From positions 1 through 23,666 of the forward strand of contig URMC01000021.1 of assembly GCA_900548735.1 (NCBI GenBank): a stretch of 23,666 nucleotides of DNA, given 5' to 3'. Within the stretch, counting starts at the first letter, position 1. Every line of letters begins with the position of its first letter. The notes below the pieces were generated by a model. That model searched no databases. It saw only the letters and a program-made list of their open reading frames with translations, and was not told the DNA's origin. A program made the translations under genes and the position numbers. The stretch comes from an uncultured Eubacteriales bacterium (lineage in GTDB: Bacteria > Bacillota > Clostridia > Oscillospirales > CAG-272). This document shows positions 6,032 to 13,670 of the stretch, piece after piece.

Positions 6032-9000
6032 TTATCTTACAAGTTGCCCGTTTTTAATGGTAATTTCAATATCCAGCGTGATGGCGTAATCATTGGCGTC
6101 ACCGGTAGCGTTCGATACGCAGGCGAATTTAAGCAGATAAGTGCCGCTCACATTCGCGCAATCGGTGCTGATGGCTTGTGCCAGCGCCTCCCATGTGAAT
6201 TCGATATAATCCTGCGTTGCAGTGCTATCGGCGTTCATATTAAGATCCAATACCAGATCCTCGCCGTCAGCGTCCCCGGCAGGCACCAGAACCACAGAGG
6301 GCGTATAGTCCTCCCAGATTTGGTATTTCCGGGAGAAATAGCCAAACTTAAAGCCGTTCTGGTATCCGGTGGTGGCGTCTCCCCGGTTCAGATCTTCCAT
6401 ATAGACACTTCCGTTGACGCCGGTGCGGCTCTTCAAACCGCAAACCTCGCAAACGTAGCCTTTCGCGGATTCTACAAACTGATGCCCGTGAGGAGGATCG
6501 CCCCGATGTATTTCGCCGGAGTTATAACCGCAATGCTCGCAGACCCCCACGTCATACAAGCCCCACGCGGTGCAGGTAGGCGACTGCAACCATTGGGAAG
6601 AATACTGGCAGGTATCGCTTTCGGCGATATCGTCGGAACGAAGCACACCGTCTTCATACCATCTGTTTGCCGCGTGGCAACGGTCGCCGTTATTTCCGTC
6701 CTTTCCGTAGAAGACTTCGCGTTCGTAGCGCATGATGTGATCTTTTACGGAATTCTTGTGTTCGTCTACATGGAATTCGCCCGTTTCGTAGTATTCTTCC
6801 ATGTTCAAGGCGAAACTGCCGTCCGAGAAATGAGATTCGGCAATTTCAAAGTAGTATTTTCCGTTACCGACGGTGCCGCCGATGACTTCGTACATGCTTT
6901 CTTTTGTGCCGAAGGAGGAATAGATGGTGCCACGGTGTTTGAGGTCGTCGTCAGAATCCTTATCGTCGATGTAGGTGCAGTAATAGCCGCAAGTTTCGCA
7001 CTTGAGAATCGGAAGCGTGACGGTGATGCCGCTCTTCGGCAGGGTGTAGGTTTTTGTATCCGCTGTCATTTCACTGTAGGCGTGAGAAAGACTGCCAATG
7101 CCACCCGTTACCACCTTTTTGACAGTGTAATTATCGTTCTGATCTTTCACACCGAAGACATAGGTCGTGCGGTAGCCGTGCAGACAATCGACTGTAACCG
7201 GCTCCGTGTAGGAACCCCAGAAGAACCCGCAATAAGGATCATCCACGCCGCAGACACGGATAGAAGCGCTTTTTGTTTCGCCGTTTACGGAGAGATTTAC
7301 CCGGGTCCAGTCATTGAAAACATTATTTTCGCATGCCAGGCGGTTATAGTTGAGGTAAGAGTCCGTCATTCCGCAGACACAGCCCTCCACAGTGATGGTA
7401 CCGCCGCACTTGCCGCCGAGCTCCTTGCAGTCAATGGTTGCAAGAACCACTTTCTGGTGGTTGGTATATTCCTTGACGGAGAGCACCTTGCCGCTATCCG
7501 TGCACGTGGTGGTAATGCGCACGCCCTTGGTGCAGTCCTGCTCGTTGGTCAGGAACGTGCCTTCCGCCTTGGTGTGAAGGTGACCGTTGACATAGAACTC
7601 GGTAAAGGTGTCACCGCACTTCGCACAGGTGTAGTGAATCTCGCCCACGCCGGTGCAACCGGTCGCCTCTTTGGCGGCGGCTTTATCCTCTTTCCATACG
7701 TGAAGCGTATCAACAGAGGTAAAGGTGACCTTGTTTGTTGTGGTGTTGTAGGTGAACTCAAGAGTGTCCCTGCCTTCTTCGGCGTGGAGGTAAGGAGTAT
7801 ACTTTTCATCGTACTCCGTGCCCTCATAAGGCACCAGCACATCCATGCCGTAATCCTTGTAGATGGCAAACTCGGTTACCGTTGAGGTCAGAAGCGAGGC
7901 AAGGTCGGTCGCGCCGCAGCTTTCGCTGATCATGATGCCGTACGCCGTGTCGATCAGATAAGTTTTGATCCCGTAAATGCGCAGGGTGTATCTGCCGCGC
8001 GCGTCTCTTCCGGTGGCAATATCGGTGCCGTTCGGCAGATGTTTCACGGTAGCGGATTTGGCAAGTGTAATGGATACCAGGTTGTCATTTTCGTCAAATT
8101 CCAGCACGTAGTTGCCGTCGTTGAGGTACTTGGAAAGGGACTTTTTGTTCAGTTTGATCCGGTCGGTCTTGGCGTTGATCTCATCCACAAACGATTTGAT
8201 ATCCAGCTTGCCCGCTTCGCCTGTCAGGAGGGAAAGGGAAACTACCACGCTGCCTTCTTCATCGGAGTTGTAGTTTGAAATGTCGATATTGGCGTTGATT
8301 TCCACCGATTTCAGCGCGGCGTTTTTGCCGATGACCACTTCAATCTTCAGGTCTCTGTTCAGCGCGGTGACCGCAAAGTCAATCGCTTTGAGCACCATAT
8401 CCTTGTTTTTGGAAAGGTCAGGCTTCGCGTCGCCGTTTCCGCCCTGCGGAATCATCGCGGCAATGGTGTCAATCAGGTTGCCGTTAAACATTCCGGCAAT
8501 CATCTCTTTCAGGTCGGCAACCGTCATCTCGGTTTCGGGACCGGACATCATACCGCACACCAGCTCAAAAACGGTCATCTTGGAATCAATCAGCCGGTTC
8601 AGCAGGTCGATCACGGTCAGGGGCTTGCCGGTTTCTTCATCCACGCCAAGGTCGATGCCCATCATAGCAAGCAGTTCTTCCAGCGTGTTGCACTTGCCGG
8701 CGGAAGCTTCCCGAATCAGATCATTGAGCTCCTGATAGGCTTTCGTGTAGTCAAGCCCTGCCTCGTTGATCTTACCGGCGATCTGCGCCACGGTGCTGTC
8801 ACCGATTGCGTAAATCTTGTTCAGCAAGGCGGTAAAGGTGCCGTCCCCGCACAGGTAGTCAATCATATCGGCATAGGTGTCGCACAGCAGGAAGTTCTGA
8901 ATCTTGGTGTAGTTGAGGGTCAGCACCAGATCGTCGCCCTCCAGCGCGGGGTCAAAGAACGCGAGAATGGCATGGCGGGTCATCGCCGCGCCGGCGTCTT

Positions 9001-11962
9001 TGCTGTCGCCCGCAGTGAGATTGCCCACCGTATCAAGAAGTTTTTTCAGCATATCCGGCAGTTTTTTCATCAGAACTGCCAGTATTTCGCCCGTCGAGGG
9101 GGCTGCCGGCCCCTGCCCGGCTTCATCGGCCTGGTCATAAAGGTTGCCGTTGCCCGGATTCGGTCTTTCGTCGCCGTTCCCGGAGGAGAGCGCCGCTTTG
9201 ATCATCGCCGCGACGGGAATCCTGCAATATGCCGACTCCATCAGGTTGCGGAATTCTTCGTCATTCATACTGCCGAACAACTGACTGGGCTGACCTGCAT
9301 AAGTGAGGTAGATCACACCGTCCGCCAGCGCGGCACGGAACGTAATGGTGGGGTGGCTGAGCCCGTAAATGCCGGTGACCTGCCCGGTTGCACCGAGCGT
9401 GATCTTGCCGTTTTCGTCAAACGACATCGAGATATCCGCAAAATTGAAGATAATCCGCATCGGCTGATGTTCATAGTCCAGCTCGTCGTCAATCACGACC
9501 ACGGCGTTGTTGAGGCGCAGGGTCAGGTCTTTCAGTTTGGTTTCGTTCAGTTTCTTGAAGTATTCATCGGGGATCAGATCTTTACCGCAACGGCTGCAGG
9601 TCACAACGCCGTCGTGTCCCAGTGCCTCGGTGTAGTTGCTCTTTTCCTCAAGACCGCACTTGTCGCACTTCTTGAGGGTATAGCCGCGCTCCTCGCAGGT
9701 AGCGTCTACGGTGCCGGTGGTAAAGCTGTGCGCACAGCCTTCACCACAGACCTTGCACACGCCGTTTTCCATCTGGTGGTTGCCGGTTGCGGGTGCGCCC
9801 GCCGCGCCGCAGATCACACAGGTCTGCCCGTGGCCGCAGTCCGCCGTGGCTCTGTCCCAGGTGTGGGAAGCGGGAACAATATTGATCCGGCAGGAGTAAT
9901 CGCACTGGCGGCATTCCTGCAGGGTATAGCCCTCTTCGGTGCAGGTATGGGCGACCGTGGTCTCCTTGAAGTTGTGCCCCATGGCGGTGACGAAGTTGTT
10001 TTTGAAGACATAGCCGCACACCGTGCAGGTGTTGACGGTGTAGCCGTCCGTGGTGCAGGTGGATTTGACAACTTCCACCTGATAGCTGTGTGCCTTCTGT
10101 GGGAGAATTTCCGTAAAGGACACATGGCAGGTGGAACAGGTTTTATCTACGGAGCCCGCCGCGGTGCAGGTTGCATCCTTGCGGTTGGCTTCCTCCCAGG
10201 TGTGCCCCAGTGCAGGGGTGAACACGGTCACTTCTTTGTCGCAGTAATCGCACTTGGAGATGATCGTCTTGGAGTGGGTGCAGTCCACCGCGTCCGGGGT
10301 CTCGGAGACGATTGTCCATTTGTGACCGAGCGCCGCTTTGATGTCATGTTTGGTGACCTCGCGGCAACGCAGGCACACGGAAATGGTGTAGCCCTCTTCC
10401 TCGCAGGTGGGGTCAATCACTTCGTTGCGGTATCTGTGTCCGTAAAGCTCGCAGCGCTGTGTTGCACTCAGGCGGGTGATGGTGTAGGTGGAGAAGTGAT
10501 CCGCCTCAAACACCGCGTAGCCGTCCACATAGGTCGCGCTGTAGAAATTCAGATTTCCGTCATGATCAATGTAGAACACGGCAATATTGTCCGGGTCGTC
10601 ATCCTCTCTCAGCACATAAGGAATGCGCACCGTGACTTTGCCGTCACCGAAATCAACGGTATTTTCGCCGTTGCGGATGCCGAACTCGAAAACAAGCGCG
10701 CCGTCGTTCAGGTAATCCGCATTTTTGCCCAGCTCTTTTCCAAGATCCGCAAAGGAAATCTGCTCCGCGGTGAAGGTGGTGCTGTCACCCAGCTTGCCCT
10801 TTACAGTCTCGTCCAGAGAAAGGGAAGCGTCTTTCAGCGAGATTTCGTCGGTCAGGTCTTTTTTGGAGACGGTTGCCGTGGTGGTGTTGTATTCGGTCTT
10901 GGTTTTGCCGCAACCCGCAACGGTGCAGGTGTAGACCGTGTTGCCGTTCACATCTTTGCCGTTGTCCCACTTGTGCGCGGTGGGGTCGGCAAAACTCTCG
11001 GTGCGCGTGGCGCCGCAGCCGTCACAGGTGTAGGTTTTCGTCCCGTCTGCCTTACAGGTGGCGGGGGTGGTCAGTTTTGCCGCACCGAAATGGTGGATTT
11101 CCAATATTTCGGTTTTGGTGGTGCCCATGCAGTTTTCGCAAGCCGCATAATAAATCTGCTCATAGGTGCACGTGGTGCCTTCCACCAGCTCCGGCTCACC
11201 GCGTTTCTCCCACTCGCCCATCACAACATGCCCGGTGGCGTGCGTGAGGGTGTTGGTATAGGTGTCGCCGCATGCAGAGCAGGTGTAAGTCTCGGTTTCG
11301 TCTACCGTGCAGGAGAGAGGCGTGGAGCCGGTCAGCTCATAGTGGTGCCCTTCTGCCGGCTGAACCGCGTGGCACACGGTGCATTCCAGGTCATCGGTGC
11401 ATCCGGGGTCGTCGTTGTTCCACGTGTGCCCCAGCGCCTTGATTATGACCTCGTTGATCTGCGTTTTGCCCGCTTCGTCCGAGAAGTTGGCGCCGCAGTC
11501 AAGGCAGCTCCAGTACTCCACGTTCCCGCTGGTCACGCAGGTGGCGTCAACGGCATCGTGCTTTTCCAGCCGGTGCGCGGAGGCGTGTTTCAGGATGTAG
11601 CCGCAGTCCAGGCACACCTGAGAGGTGGTGGAGGTTGCCTCCGGACCCTCGCGGTGCGTCTCGGTTGCACTGACTGCGTCACAGTTCAGGCATTTGTGGT
11701 GGTGCCCCTCGGCGGTGCCGATCCATTCGGTACCGTATTGGTGCGCCGTTTTTGCAATCGAACGGTTTTCGGTAGCCTGGCACAGGGAGCAGGTACGCTC
11801 CTCGGTGCCTTCTGCCGAGCAGGTGGCGGCGGTTTTTACCGTCCACTCGCCCCATTGGTGTGTGCAGTCCTCCGGCGGCGTGGTTTTCTTGCACGCGGTA
11901 AGAGTCAGCGCGCCCACAACCAGCAGCAGAACCGCCAGCAACAGCAAAAAGCGTTTCTTCAT
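6032..11962 (-). CDS. Giant Cys-x-x-Cys repeat lipoprotein (1976 residues)
   Basis: A 1976-residue predicted surface lipoprotein. The signal peptide ends in the lipobox L-T-A-C with C24 as the lipidated residue. At least 21 Cys-x-x-Cys pairs occur: eight at about residues 28-350, nine at 500-800 and four in the last 550. Many units follow the pattern A-T-C, a few residues, G-Y/T-x-x-x-x-C-x-x-C-G, then G-H. Each therefore offers three cysteines and a histidine, enough for one zinc site or for disulfides. Between the first two blocks is a segment (about 360-495) ending in D-H-F-S-T-Y-T-I, a type seen in Firmicutes surface proteins. Residues about 800-1420 have no cysteine pairs and include helix-rich parts. 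The ATG at 11962 is chosen because it begins the signal peptide and has AAAGGA nine bases upstream. Similar repeats are common in secreted proteins of gut Clostridia. The function is unknown; adhesion or a metal- or redox-linked surface role are guesses. Confidence 0.9.
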   Translation of the reverse strand: MKKRFLLLLAVLLLVVGALTLTACKKTTPPEDCTHQWGEWTVKTAATCSAEGTEERTCSLCQATENRSIAKTAHQYGTEWIGTAEGHHHKCLNCDAVSATETHREGPEATSTTSQVCLDCGYILKHASAHRLEKHDAVDATCVTSGNVEYWSCLDCGANFSDEAGKTQINEVIIKALGHTWNNDDPGCTDDLECTVCHAVQPAEGHHYELTGSTPLSCTVDETETYTCSACGDTYTNTLTHATGHVVMGEWEKRGEPELVEGTTCTYEQIYYAACENCMGTTKTEILEIHHFGAAKLTTPATCKADGTKTYTCDGCGATRTESFADPTAHKWDNGKDVNGNTVYTCTVAGCGKTKTEYNTTTATVSKKDLTDEISLKDASLSLDETVKGKLGDSTTFTAEQISFADLGKELGKNADYLNDGALVFEFGIRNGENTVDFGDGKVTVRIPYVLREDDDPDNIAVFYIDHDGNLNFYSATYVDGYAVFEADHFSTYTITRLSATQRCELYGHRYRNEVIDPTCEEEGYTISVCLRCREVTKHDIKAALGHKWTIVSETPDAVDCTHSKTIISKCDYCDKEVTVFTPALGHTWEEANRKDATCTAAGSVDKTCSTCHVSFTEILPQKAHSYQVEVVKSTCTTDGYTVNTCTVCGYVFKNNFVTAMGHNFKETTVAHTCTEEGYTLQECRQCDYSCRINIVPASHTWDRATADCGHGQTCVICGAAGAPATGNHQMENGVCKVCGEGCAHSFTTGTVDATCEERGYTLKKCDKCGLEEKSNYTEALGHDGVVTCSRCGKDLIPDEYFKKLNETKLKDLTLRLNNAVVVIDDELDYEHQPMRIIFNFADISMSFDENGKITLGATGQVTGIYGLSHPTITFRAALADGVIYLTYAGQPSQLFGSMNDEEFRNLMESAYCRIPVAAMIKAALSSGNGDERPNPGNGNLYDQADEAGQGPAAPSTGEILAVLMKKLPDMLKKLLDTVGNLTAGDSKDAGAAMTRHAILAFFDPALEGDDLVLTLNYTKIQNFLLCDTYADMIDYLCGDGTFTALLNKIYAIGDSTVAQIAGKINEAGLDYTKAYQELNDLIREASAGKCNTLEELLAMMGIDLGVDEETGKPLTVIDLLNRLIDSKMTVFELVCGMMSGPETEMTVADLKEMIAGMFNGNLIDTIAAMIPQGGNGDAKPDLSKNKDMVLKAIDFAVTALNRDLKIEVVIGKNAALKSVEINANIDISNYNSDEEGSVVVSLSLLTGEAGKLDIKSFVDEINAKTDRIKLNKKSLSKYLNDGNYVLEFDENDNLVSITLAKSATVKHLPNGTDIATGRDARGRYTLRIYGIKTYLIDTAYGIMISESCGATDLASLLTSTVTEFAIYKDYGMDVLVPYEGTEYDEKYTPYLHAEEGRDTLEFTYNTTTNKVTFTSVDTLHVWKEDKAAAKEATGCTGVGEIHYTCAKCGDTFTEFYVNGHLHTKAEGTFLTNEQDCTKGVRITTTCTDSGKVLSVKEYTNHQKVVLATIDCKELGGKCGGTITVEGCVCGMTDSYLNYNRLACENNVFNDWTRVNLSVNGETKSASIRVCGVDDPYCGFFWGSYTEPVTVDCLHGYRTTYVFGVKDQNDNYTVKKVVTGGIGSLSHAYSEMTADTKTYTLPKSGITVTLPILKCETCGYYCTYIDDKDSDDDLKHRGTIYSSFGTKESMYEVIGGTVGNGKYYFEIAESHFSDGSFALNMEEYYETGEFHVDEHKNSVKDHIMRYEREVFYGKDGNNGDRCHAANRWYEDGVLRSDDIAESDTCQYSSQWLQSPTCTAWGLYDVGVCEHCGYNSGEIHRGDPPHGHQFVESAKGYVCEVCGLKSRTGVNGSVYMEDLNRGDATTGYQNGFKFGYFSRKYQIWEDYTPSVVLVPAGDADGEDLVLDLNMNADSTATQDYIEFTWEALAQAISTDCANVSGTYLLKFACVSNATGDANDYAITLDIEITIKNGQLVR

Positions 11963-12028
11963 AAGTTTTTTCCTTTCTCCTGATGTATTTATTCTACACC
12001 CGACGGGGTGAGAGAAGCGATGAAAAGC

Positions 12029-12065
12029 AGAATCATGCCGGGCATACGATACCCGGCATGATTCT
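12029..12065 (-). terminator. Leader hairpin or attenuator of the giant gene
   Basis: AGAATCATGCCGGG (12029-12042) is exactly inverted at 12052-12065 around a nine-base loop. On the minus strand it follows directly on the stop codon of the upstream ORF (12066-12064) and is followed by GCTTTTC. The U tract has only four bases, so it may be a weak attenuator or a translational element. Confidence 0.55.
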
Positions 12066-12147
12066 ATATATTTCGCGGAAAAACGGTATTGCAAAAAAGC
12101 GCGCACCATGCAGTATGGCACTTTTCGGATTGTATATGATGGCACAT
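12064..12147 (-). CDS. Putative 27-residue Cys/His-rich leader peptide
   Basis: An ORF of 27 codons and a stop within the leader of the giant gene. The ATG (12147-12145) has a strong ribosome site, AAAGGAG, eight bases upstream. Four of 27 residues are cysteine (2, 10, 15, 19) and three are histidine (3, 4, 11), starting M-C-H-H. The stop codon touches the base of the leader hairpin. It is in a different frame from the giant gene. The arrangement resembles leader peptides that control a downstream gene by translation state, and the downstream product is itself rich in cysteine and histidine. That it is translated is an inference from the ribosome site and spacing alone. Confidence 0.4.
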   Translation of the reverse strand: MCHHIQSEKCHTAWCALFCNTVFPRNI

Positions 12148-12185
12148 ATCTGTCGCTCCTTTGCTCCCTTACTTTCTCTATTTTA

Positions 12186-12214
12186 ATATTATTACATTTA
12201 ACAGAAAATGTCAA
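12186..12214 (-). promoter_or_regulatory. Candidate promoter of the giant lipoprotein gene
   Basis: On the minus strand a perfect -35 TTGACA (12214-12209) is followed after 17 bases by TAATAT (12191-12186), four of six matches to the -10 consensus. The region is strongly A/T-rich. It diverges from the tetR promoter, with 37 bases between the two -35 boxes. Confidence 0.55.
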
Positions 12215-12251
12215 GTGGGTTTTGAGAAAAATATGAACTTTTTGAAAACGG

Positions 12252-12280
12252 TTGACAGCAATTTCGGAACATGCTATAAT
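12252..12280 (+). promoter_or_regulatory. Consensus promoter of the tetR-ABC operon
   Basis: TTGACA (12252-12257) and TATAAT (12275-12280), both perfect, are separated by 17 bases, with an extended -10 TGC before the -10 hexamer. It should be very strong when not repressed. Confidence 0.92.
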
Positions 12281-12281
12281 A

Positions 12282-12295
12282 AACTAACGTTAGTT
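12282..12295 (+). promoter_or_regulatory. TetR operator, perfect 14-bp palindrome
   Basis: AACTAACGTTAGTT is a perfect palindrome lying one base after the -10 hexamer and covering the expected transcription start. Its position and its ACTAACGTTAGT style are typical of TetR-family operators. The likely ligand is the TetR protein encoded 17 bases downstream, giving autorepression of the whole operon. Confidence 0.8.
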
Positions 12296-12311
12296 AATTT
12301 TGTGAGGAGCC

Positions 12312-12941
12312 ATGAAACAGGAAGATACCAAAAGAAAAATTATGGATGCGGCGCTGGCGCTGTTTTCTGCAAAGGGGTATGACGCGGTCAGCGTGGGGGA
12401 GATCGCCGCGGCGGTCGGCATCCGCGCGCCGTCGCTTTATAACCATTTTGCAGGCAAACAGGCAATTTTTGACGCGATTGTGGAGGATACCGCCAAGCGC
12501 TATGACGAGTTTACGGCAAGGCTGTCGGTTCACGTAGGCAACGCCGAAGGGGACGTGCCGGTGTTTGACGGCATCGGGGAGGACGTGCTGGTGGACAAGG
12601 TGAAGCAGATTTTCCGCTATTCTTTGCATGACCCGTCGGTCAGCGCCTTCCGCCGGTTGCTGACGATTGAGCAGTTTCGCTCTCCCGCGCTGGCGGCGAT
12701 GTATACCGAGCGGTACGTCAGCCGTTTGGTCACCTATCATCAGCGGCTGTTTGAGCGCCTGATCGCCACCGGGGAGCTGGTGGAGGAGGACGCGGGCGTT
12801 CTGGCGTTGATATACGTGACCCCGGTGCTGACGCTGATCGGCGTTTGCGACCGCCAACCGGAAAGAGAAGCGGAGTGCATTGAAAAATTAAGCGCCCACG
12901 TGCGGCTTTTCTACCGCACCTATCACAAAAAGAAAAACTAA
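12312..12941 (+). CDS. TetR/AcrR family transcriptional regulator
   Basis: A 209-residue TetR-family repressor. The N-terminal DNA-binding domain (about residues 6-55) has the family pattern: I-M-D-A-A-L-A-L-F-S-A-K-G-Y-D, then a helix-turn-helix V-G-E-I-A-A-A-V-G-I-R-A-P-S-L-Y-N-H-F, then K-Q-A-I-F-D. The C-terminal ligand domain is not close to any class I can name. The ribosome site GAGGAG (12304-12309) is only two bases from the ATG, so initiation may be modest. The stop is 15 bases before the ABC ATPase. The operator between its promoter and start suggests it represses itself and the two transporter genes until an inducer binds. Confidence 0.95.
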   Translation: MKQEDTKRKIMDAALALFSAKGYDAVSVGEIAAAVGIRAPSLYNHFAGKQAIFDAIVEDTAKRYDEFTARLSVHVGNAEGDVPVFDGIGEDVLVDKVKQIFRYSLHDPSVSAFRRLLTIEQFRSPALAAMYTERYVSRLVTYHQRLFERLIATGELVEEDAGVLALIYVTPVLTLIGVCDRQPEREAECIEKLSAHVRLFYRTYHKKKN

Positions 12942-12956
12942 TCAAAGGAGAATTTT

Positions 12957-13670
12957 ATGCTTGAAATTCAGCATCTGACCAAACGCTATGGCGAGAAAAA
13001 GGCGGTTGACGATCTGTGCCTGCACATTCTTCCCGGTGAGATTTACGGCTTTATCGGGCACAACGGGGCGGGAAAGACCACCACGCTGAAATCGGTGGTG
13101 GGGATTTTACAGTTTGACGAGGGCGAAATCCTCATCGGCGGAAAATCCGTGAAAGCCGAGCCGCTTGCCTGCAAACGGCAGTTGGCGTATATCCCCGATA
13201 ACCCGGATCTTTACGATTATATGACCGGGATCAAATACCTGTCATTTATCGCGGATGTTTTCGGTGTCGGCGCCGCCGAGAGGGAAGAACGCATCCGCAA
13301 ATACGCCGATCTGTTTGAACTGACGGCGGACCTTGCCAACCCGATTGCTTCCTATTCTCACGGGATGAAGCAGAAGCTGGCAATCATCGCCGCGTGGTTG
13401 CACGCCCCGCGCCTGATCGTGATGGATGAGCCGTTTGTGGGGCTGGACCCGAAAGCGGCGCACATCCTCAAGGGGATGATGCGCGAGGTCTGTGACGCGG
13501 GCGGCGCCATCTTTTTCTCCACCCACGTGTTGGAGGTGGCGGAAAAACTCTGCGACAAGGTGGCAATCATCAAGGGCGGCAGGCTGATCCGCTCCGGTAC
13601 GATGGAGGATGTGAAGGGTGACGCGTCGCTGGAAGACGTGTTCTTGGAGCTGGAGGACGGCAAATGTTAA
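12957..13670 (+). CDS. ABC transporter ATP-binding protein
   Basis: A 237-residue ATPase subunit of an ABC transporter. Walker A is G-H-N-G-A-G-K-T (34-41). The Q-loop region lies near the A-Y-I-P-D-N segment. The signature is Y-S-H-G-M-K-Q-K, which departs from the usual LSGGQ as in many ABC-2 type exporter ATPases. Walker B is L-I-V-M-D-E-P-F, followed by the switch histidine in S-T-H-V. The ribosome site AAAGGAG is five bases upstream. The last seven bases overlap the permease start, so the two are coupled. A single ATPase with a single large permease and no binding protein points to export rather than uptake. The substrate is unknown. Confidence 0.96.
   Translation: MLEIQHLTKRYGEKKAVDDLCLHILPGEIYGFIGHNGAGKTTTLKSVVGILQFDEGEILIGGKSVKAEPLACKRQLAYIPDNPDLYDYMTGIKYLSFIADVFGVGAAEREERIRKYADLFELTADLANPIASYSHGMKQKLAIIAAWLHAPRLIVMDEPFVGLDPKAAHILKGMMREVCDAGGAIFFSTHVLEVAEKLCDKVAIIKGGRLIRSGTMEDVKGDASLEDVFLELEDGKC

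Larger units (their letters stand above)
11963..12180 (-). promoter_or_regulatory. Long structured leader of the giant lipoprotein gene
   Basis: Between the candidate promoter and the ATG at 11962 lies a leader of about 218 bases. In transcript order it holds a 27-codon upstream ORF (12147-12064), a 14-bp hairpin (12065-12029), and a small CACCC/GGGTG hairpin (12010-11997) about 18 bases before the ribosome site. No known riboswitch fold was recognised. Confidence 0.5.

Noticed and set aside
6002..7885. 627-codon plus-strand open frame opposite the giant gene's C-terminal part
   Set aside because: It starts inside the giant gene's terminator hairpin and shows no family resemblance, so it is an antisense shadow.
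9560..11900. Regularly spaced similar DNA segments that could suggest a repeat array
   Set aside because: The similarity follows codons of Cys-x-x-Cys protein repeats, is degenerate and varies in spacing, so it is not a CRISPR array.
8972..11983. 1003-codon plus-strand open frame opposite the giant lipoprotein gene
   Set aside because: It has no ribosome site or recognisable domain. The sense frame has a signal peptide, regular repeats and a terminator. Codon bias on the sense strand explains the open antisense frame.
11963..12214. N-terminal extension of the giant protein by 84 codons
   Set aside because: The extension would cover the leader hairpin and promoter, has no ribosome site, and would bury a perfect lipoprotein signal peptide.
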